Assembly (NCBI GenBank): GCA_949471785.1
Contig: CASWRE010000023.1
Coordinates: forward strand, 1 to 49,254
DNA: 49,254 nucleotides
Source of the DNA: an uncultured Lachnospiraceae bacterium
GTDB lineage: Bacteria > Bacillota > Clostridia > Lachnospirales > Lachnospiraceae
Direction of reading: 5' to 3'
Shown: piece after piece, positions 39,737 through 46,620 of the stretch
Position numbering within the stretch: position 1 is the stretch's first letter
How the letters are laid out: every line of letters begins with the position of its first letter
Translations under genes and position numbers: made by a program
The notes under the pieces: model-generated
Told to the model about the DNA's origin: nothing
Database searches by the model: none
Seen by the model: only the letters and a program-made list of their open reading frames with translations

Positions 39737-40040
39737 TTTGATTTTCCCATCGTTCCATTCCCAGATGGCAACGGCCGCATGGGACGAATGCGGCACAGTC
39801 TCCTGCTCGGCAAGTGGAAAGAAATGTTCTTCTGGCTGCCCGTTGAAGAACTGATTCAGTCGCGGCAAAAAGAATACTATGATGCCCTCGGTGCTGCGGA
39901 CGCACAGGCCGACTTTCCGCAAGAACTATCTGAATCCTGCTCCGGAGCAGAAACTGATTGGGCGCACGATTCCTGATAAACCGAACAGCAGGAATCAGAA
40001 GTACAGAGCTTCTCTCCGAGTCCTGAATTGCCGTGAATAG
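39737..40040 (+). pseudogene. Fic family protein, 3' remnant
   Basis: The frame from 39737 reads FDFPIVPFPDGNGRMGRMRHSLLLGKWKEMFFWLPVEELIQSRQKEYYDALGAADAQAD, the second half of a Fic domain. The catalytic His of HPFxDGN is replaced and one extra codon is present. After about 39911 the frame shifts by one to FRKNYLNPAPEQKLIGRTIPDKPNSRNQKYR, which looks like the usual C-terminal winged-helix end of longer Fic proteins. An internal deletion with a frameshift is implied. Both junctions carry a similar PF-x-DGN-coding stretch. Confidence 0.72.
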
Positions 40041-40044
40041 AACA

Positions 40045-40073
40045 TTGACGGTATCAATATAATAAGGTATGCT
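40045..40073 (+). promoter_or_regulatory. Promoter of the DUF308 gene
   Basis: TTGACG (40045-40050), 17 bp, TATGCT (40068-40073), then AAAGGAGGT before the ATG at 40098. Confidence 0.65.
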
Positions 40074-40097
40074 GTTGTAAAAGGAGGTACTCTTTTC

Positions 40098-40742
40098 ATG
40101 AAAGAAATCTTTAAAACCATAAAATGGAACACTACCATCTCCGCCCTGGTCTGCATCGGCGCAGGTATTGCCCTGTTCGTCTGGCCAGAATTATTTACGC
40201 TGATGGCCTGCCGGGCCATAGCTATGCTGCTGGTTGTCGTCGGCGTCGTACACCTGCTGTCCTATTTGCTGGAACGCCGGGAAGCCTTCCGTCAGCAGGC
40301 GGATCTGGCCATCGGGGCCGTCCTGTTTGCTCTGGGACTGTGGATGACCTTATCGCCGGGATTTTTCATCTCTCTGATTCCTCTTGTGCTGGGAGCCGTC
40401 GTTCTGGTCCACGGTATCCAGGATATCCGTTACGGCCTGAGCCTGAAAAAAACGGCTTACGAATATTGGTGGAGCGCCGTAATCTTCGGCATATTCTCTG
40501 TGCTGTTCGGCCTGACGATGATTGCCAACCCCTTTGGTTCCGCCAGCGCCCTGACGATGCTGGTAGGCGTGGCCCTGATCTACGACGGGATATCCGATCT
40601 GTGGATTGTATCCCGCCTGAGCCGCAGCGCCCGCCGCTTTTCCCAAAATGTAGCCGACCATTTCCAGTCCTTTGAGGATGCCAAAGACGGCGTCGTCTAC
40701 ACGGCAAAAGAACAGGATGTAACAGAAGAAAATATGGATTAA
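40098..40742 (+). CDS. HdeD/DUF308 family membrane protein
   Basis: This 214-residue integral membrane protein has six hydrophobic segments in three similar pairs (TTISALVCIGAGIALFVWP, AIAMLLVVVGVVHLLSYLL, LAIGAVLFALGLWMTLSP and the following ones). The pattern is typical of the HdeD/DUF308 family, implicated in acid or other stress in some bacteria. A soluble acidic tail follows residue 180. AAAGGAGGT supports the start. It has its own promoter directly after the Fic remnant. Confidence 0.83.
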   Translation: MKEIFKTIKWNTTISALVCIGAGIALFVWPELFTLMACRAIAMLLVVVGVVHLLSYLLERREAFRQQADLAIGAVLFALGLWMTLSPGFFISLIPLVLGAVVLVHGIQDIRYGLSLKKTAYEYWWSAVIFGIFSVLFGLTMIANPFGSASALTMLVGVALIYDGISDLWIVSRLSRSARRFSQNVADHFQSFEDAKDGVVYTAKEQDVTEENMD

Positions 40743-40755
40743 GTCGCTCCCACCC

Positions 40756-40890
40756 TCAACTGGCTAAAGCCGTGAGGTAGACCTGGAACGCCCGAATCGC
40801 AAACTCCGTATAATAGAAACTCTCATTGGCCGCACCGAAAATACCGATCAGCCAGGCCGGGAAAAACTCCACAATGATAAACGCCACAAT
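40756..40890 (-). pseudogene. MATE transporter, internal remnant
   Basis: On the minus strand, codons ending at 40756 read FIIVEFFPAWLIGIFGAANESFYYTEFAIRAFQVYLTALAS and a stop. This matches the region after the tenth helix of MATE transporters (IFG-N-x-YTEFAIRAFRIYL). No start, no other helix and no rest of the gene are present, so it is a short relic. The 214-nt stretch 40743-40956 otherwise contains one hairpin. Confidence 0.6.
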
Positions 40891-40910
40891 TCATAAGAAT
40901 CATGGCGTTT
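40879..40910 (-). terminator. Hairpin downstream of the GGGtGRT gene
   Basis: AAACGCCA (40879-40886) and TGGCGTTT (40903-40910) form an 8-bp stem, and ATTC/GAAT can extend it inside the loop. It lies 47 nt beyond the stop codon of the GGGtGRT gene. T-rich sequence is limited on the minus strand, so termination is likely but not certain. Confidence 0.5.
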
Positions 40911-40956
40911 TATATGTCCTTTATATGCTATTTTTGCTAATTTTAACCCAATTCAG

Positions 40957-41967
40957 TTAAAATTTCCCAGCCTTCGCCGCTTCCTCCACGGAAACAGCCA
41001 CGGCCACTGTAGCGCCTACCATGGGGTTGTTGCCCATACCGATCAGACCCATCATTTCCACATGAGCCGGAACGGAGGAAGATCCGGCGAACTGAGCGTC
41101 GGAATGCATACGGCCCAGTGTATCGGTCATACCGTAAGAAGCCGGTCCTGCAGCCATATTGTCCGGATGAAGAGTACGGCCTGTGCCGCCGCCGGAAGCA
41201 ACGGAGAAGTATTTCTTTCCCTGCTCGTTACACTCTTTCTTATATGTACCGGCCACCGGATGCTGGAAACGGGTGGGGTTTGTTGAGTTTCCGGTAATGG
41301 ACACGCCCACGTTCTCATGATGCATGATGGCTACGCCTTCCTGCACATCATCCGCGCCGTAACATTTTACCGTAGCGCGAAGGCCCTTGGAATAGGGTTT
41401 CTCAAATACTACATTCAATTTTGCTTCTTTATAATCATATTTTGTCTCAACATAGGTGAAACCGTTGATACGGGAAATGATCTGGGCAGCATCTTTGCCA
41501 AGACCATTCAGGATAACCCGCAAAGGTTTCTGACGAACTTTGTTTGCCTTCTCTGCGATACCGATAGCGCCCTCAGCAGCGGCAAAAGACTCATGGCCGG
41601 CCAAGAAACAGAAGCACTCCGTCTCTTCCTCCAGAAGCATCTTGCCCAGATTACCATGGCCGAGACCTACTTTTCTGTGATCGGCAACGGAACCGGGAAT
41701 GCAGAAAGCCTGAAGCCCCTCGCCGATAGCGGCGGCTGCGTCCGCGGCTTTCTTGCAGCCTTTTTTGATGGCGATGGCTGCGCCTACCGTGTAAGCCCAG
41801 CAGGCATTCTCAAAACAGATGGGCTGGATTTTCTTTACCTGATCGTATACGTCCAGTCCGGCATCTTTGGTGATTTTCTCAGCTTCCTCGATTGAAGCGA
41901 TGCCGTAGTTGTTCAGCACGGCATTGATCTGTTCAATTCTTCTTTCGTATGATTCAAATAAAGCCAT
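40957..41967 (-). CDS. GGGtGRT family protein, function unknown
   Basis: This 336-residue cytoplasmic protein carries the motif SVASGGGTGRTLHPDN, which gives the family its name, near residue 260. It is rich in conserved Gly/Ala segments (CWAYTVGAAIAIKKG, DHRKVGLGHGNLGKMLL, CFCFLAGHESFAAAEGA, MGLIGMGNNPMVGATVAVAVS). Cysteines occur at QPICFENACWAY, GLQAFCIPG and ETECFCF. AGGAGG precedes the ATG. It follows the Fe-S scaffold gene by 21 nt. The pairing recurs in anaerobic Firmicutes as far as I know, but no activity is established. Confidence 0.8.
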   Translation of the reverse strand: MALFESYERRIEQINAVLNNYGIASIEEAEKITKDAGLDVYDQVKKIQPICFENACWAYTVGAAIAIKKGCKKAADAAAAIGEGLQAFCIPGSVADHRKVGLGHGNLGKMLLEEETECFCFLAGHESFAAAEGAIGIAEKANKVRQKPLRVILNGLGKDAAQIISRINGFTYVETKYDYKEAKLNVVFEKPYSKGLRATVKCYGADDVQEGVAIMHHENVGVSITGNSTNPTRFQHPVAGTYKKECNEQGKKYFSVASGGGTGRTLHPDNMAAGPASYGMTDTLGRMHSDAQFAGSSSVPAHVEMMGLIGMGNNPMVGATVAVAVSVEEAAKAGKF

Positions 41968-41988
41968 TTTTATCCATTCCTCCTGTTC

Positions 41989-42681
41989 TTATTCTTTTCT
42001 CGGATCAATGATCTTAGCAGCGTCGTCCACACGGCCGTACTGGCCTTTCGCCTTCTCCCAGGCTGTGGTGGGATCATCGCCTTTTTTGATGAAATCTGTC
42101 ATCTTGCCCAGATTCACAAACTGGTATCCGATCACTTCATCATCCTCATCCAGAGCAAGCCCGGTCACATAGCCCTCTGCCATCTCCAGATAACGAACGC
42201 CTTTTTCCTTGGTTGCGTACATGGTTCCTACCTGGGAACGCAGGCCCTTACCCAGATCCTCGAGACCGGCGCCGATGGCCAGACCATCATCGGAGAACGC
42301 GCTCTGTGTACGGCCATATACGATCTGCAGGAACAGTTCTCTCATGGCGGTATTAATGGCGTCACACACAAGGTCAGTATTCAGAGCTTCCAGAATGGTC
42401 TTCCCCTGAAGGATCTCAGCAGCCATAGCCGCGGAATGAGTCATACCGGAACATCCGAGAGTCTCCACCAGAGCCTCCTGAATGACACCTTCTTTCACAT
42501 TCAGCGTCAGCTTGCAGGCGCCCTGCTGCGGAGCACACCAGCCGACACCATGGGTAAAACCGGAGATATCCTCGATTTTTTTCGCGTGAACCCATTTTCC
42601 CTCTTCCGGGATAGGAGCCGGCTCATGCTTTGCGCCTTTTGCTACAGGGCACATCAGTTCAACTTCTTTTGTGTAGATCAT
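41989..42681 (-). CDS. NifU/IscU-like iron-sulfur cluster assembly scaffold protein
   Basis: This 230-residue protein shows an IscU/NifU-N-like core with CKLTLNVKEGVIQEALVETLGCSGMTHSAAMAAEILQGKTI, where a Cys lies in the usual GCxxxxAS position as GCSGMTHSAAM. Other cysteines are at MCPVAKG, VGWCAPQQGAC and LVCDAIN. Unlike standard scaffolds it is long and linked to the GGGtGRT gene rather than to a cysteine desulfurase. The ATG at 42681 has AAAGGAG upstream; the longer frame is leader. A dedicated cluster-transfer role for the partner is inferred. Confidence 0.78.
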   Translation of the reverse strand: MIYTKEVELMCPVAKGAKHEPAPIPEEGKWVHAKKIEDISGFTHGVGWCAPQQGACKLTLNVKEGVIQEALVETLGCSGMTHSAAMAAEILQGKTILEALNTDLVCDAINTAMRELFLQIVYGRTQSAFSDDGLAIGAGLEDLGKGLRSQVGTMYATKEKGVRYLEMAEGYVTGLALDEDDEVIGYQFVNLGKMTDFIKKGDDPTTAWEKAKGQYGRVDDAAKIIDPRKE

Positions 42682-42801
42682 TGTTAAACTCCTTTCAACT
42701 ATGTATTTCTTGCTTTGAAAAACATTTTCCGATACGGGGACAAAACCCGGCAACCTTCCGGACGGCCGGAATAGTCGAGAAAATCGCCCCATACATTTAT
42801 C

Positions 42802-42830
42802 ATTATCGCACAAACCCGGGCCTACGTCTA
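42802..42830 (-). promoter_or_regulatory. Promoter of the scaffold-GGGtGRT operon
   Basis: On the minus strand, TAGACG (42825-42830), 17 bp, GATAAT (42802-42807). The leader would be about 115 nt and includes a short GC-rich inverted repeat (TTCCGG/CCGGAA). I see nothing else in the 285 nt between 42682 and 42966. Confidence 0.5.
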
Positions 42831-42966
42831 GGAAAAATTTGTCTCGCCGGAAAACTTTCATGACCATTTGTTCCGGTCAGAGCATTTGCCGCCGATATCG
42901 CAAAAGCATGATTCAAAATTGCATTTTTTCATCGTCTCCCCGGCCTTTACTTGACTGCAAAACCTG

Positions 42967-43254
42967 TCATATCAGGATTTCGTGGGTGGATATTTCCATG
43001 GGCGCCGTCAGTACCCTCTGAAATTTCGGTACGGCTTCCCTAAAATGCCGGGAAGCCATATGAAGATCCAGCGTCTCCTGATCCGGCCAGCGCTCCAGAA
43101 AAGCGTAAATGTTGCGCCCCTCCCGGCACTGGATCAGCTCATAACTGATATTTCCCGGTTCCTTTCTGGTATCCTCCACCAGCTTCCCGGCCACTTTCAG
43201 AAATTCTTCCACATTCTGTCCGCTGACAATACATTTCGCATATATAACAATCAT
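42967..43254 (-). CDS. ABM-domain monooxygenase-like protein (putative quinol monooxygenase)
   Basis: This 95-residue protein has the antibiotic biosynthesis monooxygenase fold: MIVIYAKCIVSGQNVEEFLKVAGKLVEDTRKEPGNISYEL, then AFLERWPDQETLDLHMASRHFREAVPKFQ. Such small dimeric proteins oxidise quinol-like compounds or act in detoxification. The ATG at 43254 has GAGGGAG upstream; the longer frame is discarded. A fragment of a related gene lies at 43502-43556. Confidence 0.82.
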   Translation of the reverse strand: MIVIYAKCIVSGQNVEEFLKVAGKLVEDTRKEPGNISYELIQCREGRNIYAFLERWPDQETLDLHMASRHFREAVPKFQRVLTAPMEISTHEILI

Positions 43255-43365
43255 TTTTTTCACTCCCTCGTTTACTTTTCCGGCCGGAGACGGTATAGTA
43301 TAGTCGTTCACAACGGTAAACTGTCCGTCGGCGCGGTCACCCGTTTTTATTTGGAGGTTTCCATC

Positions 43366-43505
43366 ATGACAGAAACAAACACGACGCCCACACAAAACCC
43401 TCGCCGGCTCCCCACAGGTTTGAGCGGAGCCGCCTTAAAATATACCGCTGTCATCACCATGCTGATTGACCATACAGCTCTGGTGGTCGTTCTCTACGGG
43501 TTCAT
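43366..43505 (+). pseudogene. TraX family protein, N-terminal remnant
   Basis: An ATG with GGAGG eight bases upstream begins MTETNTTPTQNPRRLPTGLSGAALKYTAVITMLIDHTALVVVLYG. The LSGAALKYxAVITMLIDH segment is the start of TraX-type membrane proteins. Within about 45 codons the homology ends, and the frame continues into sequence that is antisense to other genes. Only the first membrane segment remains. A plus-strand promoter-like TTTACT-N17-TATAGT lies upstream near 43300. Confidence 0.62.
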
Positions 43506-43556
43506 ATACAATAGCCGGATGCCATATGGATATCCAGAGTCTCCTGATCCGGCCAC
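43502..43556 (-). pseudogene. Partial duplicate of the ABM monooxygenase gene
   Basis: On the minus strand this reads GWPDQETLDIHMASGYCI and a stop. It matches RWPDQETLDLHMAS of the intact gene at 42967-43254 over 15 residues and at the DNA level. It starts exactly where the TraX remnant ends, so the remnant appears to have been broken by insertion of or recombination with a second ABM gene copy. Confidence 0.55.
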
Positions 43557-43640
43557 CCATGCCGCCGGGATTTCCACCACTCATCATAACAGAAAAAAGC
43601 CCCGGAATCAATTCGGTTCCGCAAAAGAATATCTCCCACG

Positions 43641-43683
43641 AAAAAAACGGCGGGCAGCCGCTGATACAGCAGAACCTCCCGCC
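43641..43683 (-). terminator. Intrinsic terminator after the GH31 operon
   Basis: On the minus strand GGCGGG (43678-43683) pairs with CCCGCC (43649-43654) around an inner GCTG-TAT-CAGC hairpin, followed by G and seven T (43641-43647). It lies 22 nt after the glycosidase stop. Confidence 0.78.
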
Positions 43684-43704
43684 ACCACGCCGGCGAGTTT
43701 ACAC

Positions 43705-45318
43705 TCAATACGCCAGCCTGAAATCGTCCCGCATAAAGACAGGTATCCGGTCAAGGGGCGTTTTTACCTTTATCCGTTTCCCACCCTGCTCTGTCTCTCC
43801 GGTCCAGTAATCCGTCCATAGCGAGCCTTCCGGCAGATAAACTTCCTTTTCCTCCTGCCCTTTTTCCAGCACAGGGGCCACCAGCAGTCCGGGGCCGAAC
43901 ATATACGCTTCATCATTTTCCCAGCATACCCCGTCGCCGGGGAACTCATAAAACAGCGGACGCATGACTGGCGCCCCCTTTTCGTGGGCCTCCCGCATGA
44001 CATCCCGGATATACGGCCTCATCTTTTCCCTGAGTTCGATATAGGCTTTGCAGATCGCGAAAATCTCCTCCCCGTAAGACCAGATTTCGTTGGGCGCCCC
44101 CGATATGCATGCCGCTCCCCCGGTGGTTCCAAACTGGGGCTGGTAGGGCATCCGGTAGCCGTGAAGGCGCATGACGGGACAGAACGTGCCGTATTCAAAC
44201 CAGCGGACAAACAGTTCATGAAATTCTTTATCCCGGATATCGCCGCCGAAAAAGCCGCCGATATCCGTAGTCCACCAGGGAATGCCCGCCATGGCCATAT
44301 TTAATCCCGCCACAAACTGGAACCGAAGGCTTTCAAAAGAGGACTGAATATCTCCCGACCACACCAAGGCGCCGTATTTCTGGGAACCCGCCCATGCGCA
44401 CCGGAGCAAATTGACCACCTGTTCCTGTCCCTCATCCCTCATGCCCTCATAAAATCCTTTCGCGTATTCCACAGGATAAATATTTCCAATCTGCACATTC
44501 GGCCCCAGGTAATACCTGTAGTTTTCAAAATCATAAACTGTATATTCCGGCTCAGCTTCATCCAGCCAGAAAAGCCTTACACCTTTATCATAGTAATTTT
44601 TCTTCGCTTTCTCCCACACATACCGGCGGGCCTCCGGGTTGGTCGTGTCATACTGGATGGTATTGCCCATATACAGGTTATCGATCCTCACACCCTTCTC
44701 CACCCGGGTGAGCAGGCCCCTGGCTTTCATCTCCTCAAAATTTTCACTTTTATAATCCACCATCGGCCAGACGGAAACCATCACCTCCGTGCCCATCTCC
44801 CGGATTTCCCGGATCATCCCGTCGGGATCCGGCCAGTAATCGGGATCAAACCTCCAGTCTCCCTGTTTGGGCCAGTGGAAATAGTCAATGACCAGCACAT
44901 CCAGGGGAATGCCCCTTCTTTTATATTCCCGGGCCACCGCAAGGGTTTCCTCCTGGGTCTGATACCTCAGTTTGCACTGCCAGAACCCCAAGCCGTATTC
45001 GGGCATCATCGGAACCCTTCCGGTCACCCGGGCATACTGTTCCTCAATCTCTGCCGGGGTATCTCCCGCCGTGATCCAGTAGTCCAGTTTCTTGGTTGAT
45101 CCGGCAAACCAGCTTGTCAGATTTTTTCCGAAACAGACGCGCCCTATGGCCGGGTTGTTCCACAAAAAACCGTATCCCAGGGAAGAAACCATAAATGGAA
45201 CGCTGGCCTGGGAATTTCTGTGGGCCAGCTCCAGCTCCGTTCCTTTGAGATCCAGGAATTTCTGCTGGTACTGTCCCATGCCGAAGATTTTCTCCTCTGG
45301 ATCGGACTCAAACCGCAT
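43705..45318 (-). CDS. Glycoside hydrolase family 31, catalytic part (after in-frame stop)
   Basis: These 537 residues hold the GH31 (beta/alpha)8 catalytic domain and C-terminal beta domains. The probable nucleophile Asp is in LFWLDEAEPEY and the acid/base Asp in LVWSGDIQSSF. MPEYGLGFWQCKLRYQT, PLDVLVIDYFHW and WWTTDIGGFFGG are family hallmarks. Alpha-xylosidase or alpha-glucosidase activity is likely; the exact sugar is unknown. The frame continues upstream of this Met without interruption to a TAA at 45364-45366, beyond which the N-terminal domain is encoded in the same frame. It is thus the main piece of a split gene. Confidence 0.85.
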   Translation of the reverse strand: MRFESDPEEKIFGMGQYQQKFLDLKGTELELAHRNSQASVPFMVSSLGYGFLWNNPAIGRVCFGKNLTSWFAGSTKKLDYWITAGDTPAEIEEQYARVTGRVPMMPEYGLGFWQCKLRYQTQEETLAVAREYKRRGIPLDVLVIDYFHWPKQGDWRFDPDYWPDPDGMIREIREMGTEVMVSVWPMVDYKSENFEEMKARGLLTRVEKGVRIDNLYMGNTIQYDTTNPEARRYVWEKAKKNYYDKGVRLFWLDEAEPEYTVYDFENYRYYLGPNVQIGNIYPVEYAKGFYEGMRDEGQEQVVNLLRCAWAGSQKYGALVWSGDIQSSFESLRFQFVAGLNMAMAGIPWWTTDIGGFFGGDIRDKEFHELFVRWFEYGTFCPVMRLHGYRMPYQPQFGTTGGAACISGAPNEIWSYGEEIFAICKAYIELREKMRPYIRDVMREAHEKGAPVMRPLFYEFPGDGVCWENDEAYMFGPGLLVAPVLEKGQEEKEVYLPEGSLWTDYWTGETEQGGKRIKVKTPLDRIPVFMRDDFRLAY

Positions 45319-45363
45319 GGTCAGGGCATAATCCCCGCCGATCAGCGGTTTAAACTCCCGCGC

Positions 45364-45774
45364 TTACACCTCCAGGGAACTGCTGGTGGAGGCCAGTACG
45401 TCCTGTCGGTTGCGTACGTACTCCTCCAGCAGCGTCTCCCCTTTATCGTTGGTGAAAGAGATCTTTCCAATATTATTGATCCTGGCCCGGATTTTCCCGT
45501 TTGTAATCTCGGCGGCATACGCCTGGATAGTGACCGTCCCCCCGGACTGCCCCGCCTCCTCCGTCAGAGCCCATCTCTCCTCCGGCATCCGGGCCATTTT
45601 AGACGCGCAGACCCGGAAACTGTTTTTCCCCCACGGCTGGATCAGCACTCTTTCCGCGTCATACCGGTACGCCAGTGCGCCGTTTTCTTCCGAGAAGCTG
45701 CCCAGAAGAAAATTGCTGTCGCTGCGGAAATCTCCCTGATTATTGCCTGACAGATCCACTTTTACCTCATTCAT
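45364..45774 (-). CDS. Glycoside hydrolase family 31, N-terminal beta domain (before in-frame stop)
   Basis: This 136-residue piece reads as the N-terminal galactose-mutarotase-like domain of the adjacent GH31 enzyme (YRYDAERVLIQPWGKNSFRVCASKMARMPEERWAL ... EVTN-like strands and SSSLEV). The stop TAA is followed in the same frame by AREFKPLIGGDYALTMRFESDPEEKIFG, which continues the family sequence. One nonsense change therefore separates the halves. The ATG overlaps the response regulator stop by 8 nt and has AAAGGAGAAGG upstream. Confidence 0.78.
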   Translation of the reverse strand: MNEVKVDLSGNNQGDFRSDSNFLLGSFSEENGALAYRYDAERVLIQPWGKNSFRVCASKMARMPEERWALTEEAGQSGGTVTIQAYAAEITNGKIRARINNIGKISFTNDKGETLLEEYVRNRQDVLASTSSSLEV

Positions 45775-46549
45775 ATCCTTCTCCTTTACTCTGTTTCCGG
45801 TACTGGTTTGGCGTGACGCCCATCAGTTCCTTAAAGACATGGCAGTAATATTTATCCTGCCGGAATCCCGCCGCCAGCGCAATTTCATACACCTTCATAT
45901 CCGTCTTTTTCAGTAGGACACAGGTATAATCAATCTTCACCATCCTTACAAACTGCATAAAAGTCATCTGCACCTCCTTATGAAACAGGCGGCTCAGATA
46001 ATCCGGCGACACATTCAGCCGGACGGCCGTATCATTGAGACTGCAGGGGATGCTGATGTTATCGCAGACGTAAGCGATCGCGCTTTTTACCAGGGGACTT
46101 TCTATACTGTCCCGGTCCACGATTTTCCTGATCTCCATTTCGCGGATTTTTGCCATGTTTTCCTTTGAGAGAGAGCGTCCCTCCAGGGAACGATAGGCCT
46201 TCTGAACCACCTCGCTGATATTCTCAAAGGATACCGGTTTTAAAATATAACCTTTAATCCCCAGCTCAATCGCTTTCTGGGCATAGGAAAACTCATCGCA
46301 TCCGCTGATGATATAATACTGCGTTTTCAGATTTTTCCCCTGGAGCCTTTCGATCATCTCTATGCCGCTCATGCCGGGCATTTTAATATCCACGAAAGCC
46401 ACGTCCGGATACATGGCGGATATCAGCTCTATCCCCTCCTGGGCATTCGCCGCCTCGCCTGCCAGTATAATCGTGTCATCGACCAGTTTTAACAGACGGA
46501 CCATCAGACGCCTTGCCCTGCTCTCATCTTCCACAATCACGACTCTCAC
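45767..46549 (-). CDS. Response regulator, receiver plus AraC-type DNA-binding domain (YesN-like)
   Basis: This 260-residue cytoplasmic regulator has a receiver domain with the phospho-acceptor Asp54 in VAFVDIKMPGMSG and Lys in YILKPVSF. The C-terminal AraC domain contains two helix-turn-helices (CSLNDTAVRLNVSPDYLSRLFHKEV and YEIALAAGFRQDKYYCHVFKELMGVTPNQYR). AAAGGAGG seven bases before the GTG at 46549 sets the start. It lies between its kinase and the glycosidase gene and probably activates this operon in response to a carbohydrate signal. Confidence 0.9.
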   Translation of the reverse strand: MRVVIVEDESRARRLMVRLLKLVDDTIILAGEAANAQEGIELISAMYPDVAFVDIKMPGMSGIEMIERLQGKNLKTQYYIISGCDEFSYAQKAIELGIKGYILKPVSFENISEVVQKAYRSLEGRSLSKENMAKIREMEIRKIVDRDSIESPLVKSAIAYVCDNISIPCSLNDTAVRLNVSPDYLSRLFHKEVQMTFMQFVRMVKIDYTCVLLKKTDMKVYEIALAAGFRQDKYYCHVFKELMGVTPNQYRKQSKGEGYE

Positions 46550-46620
46550 GCCGCTCCCTCCTTTCCGTCGGACGGCCGCTTTCCGGCCGGAACGCACGAG
46601 TATACAAAACAGTTTTCCGG

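Noticed and set aside
39714..39738. Terminator after abiEii
   Set aside because: GCTGT/ACAGC gives only a 5-bp stem and the T run is six bases further on, so it is too weak to list as a terminator.
42982..43821. 279-codon plus-strand fusion protein beginning before TraX
   Set aside because: The frame is a chance joining of antisense ABM sequence, a TraX N-terminus and antisense GH31 sequence. Only the TraX part from 43366 has a start signal and homology.
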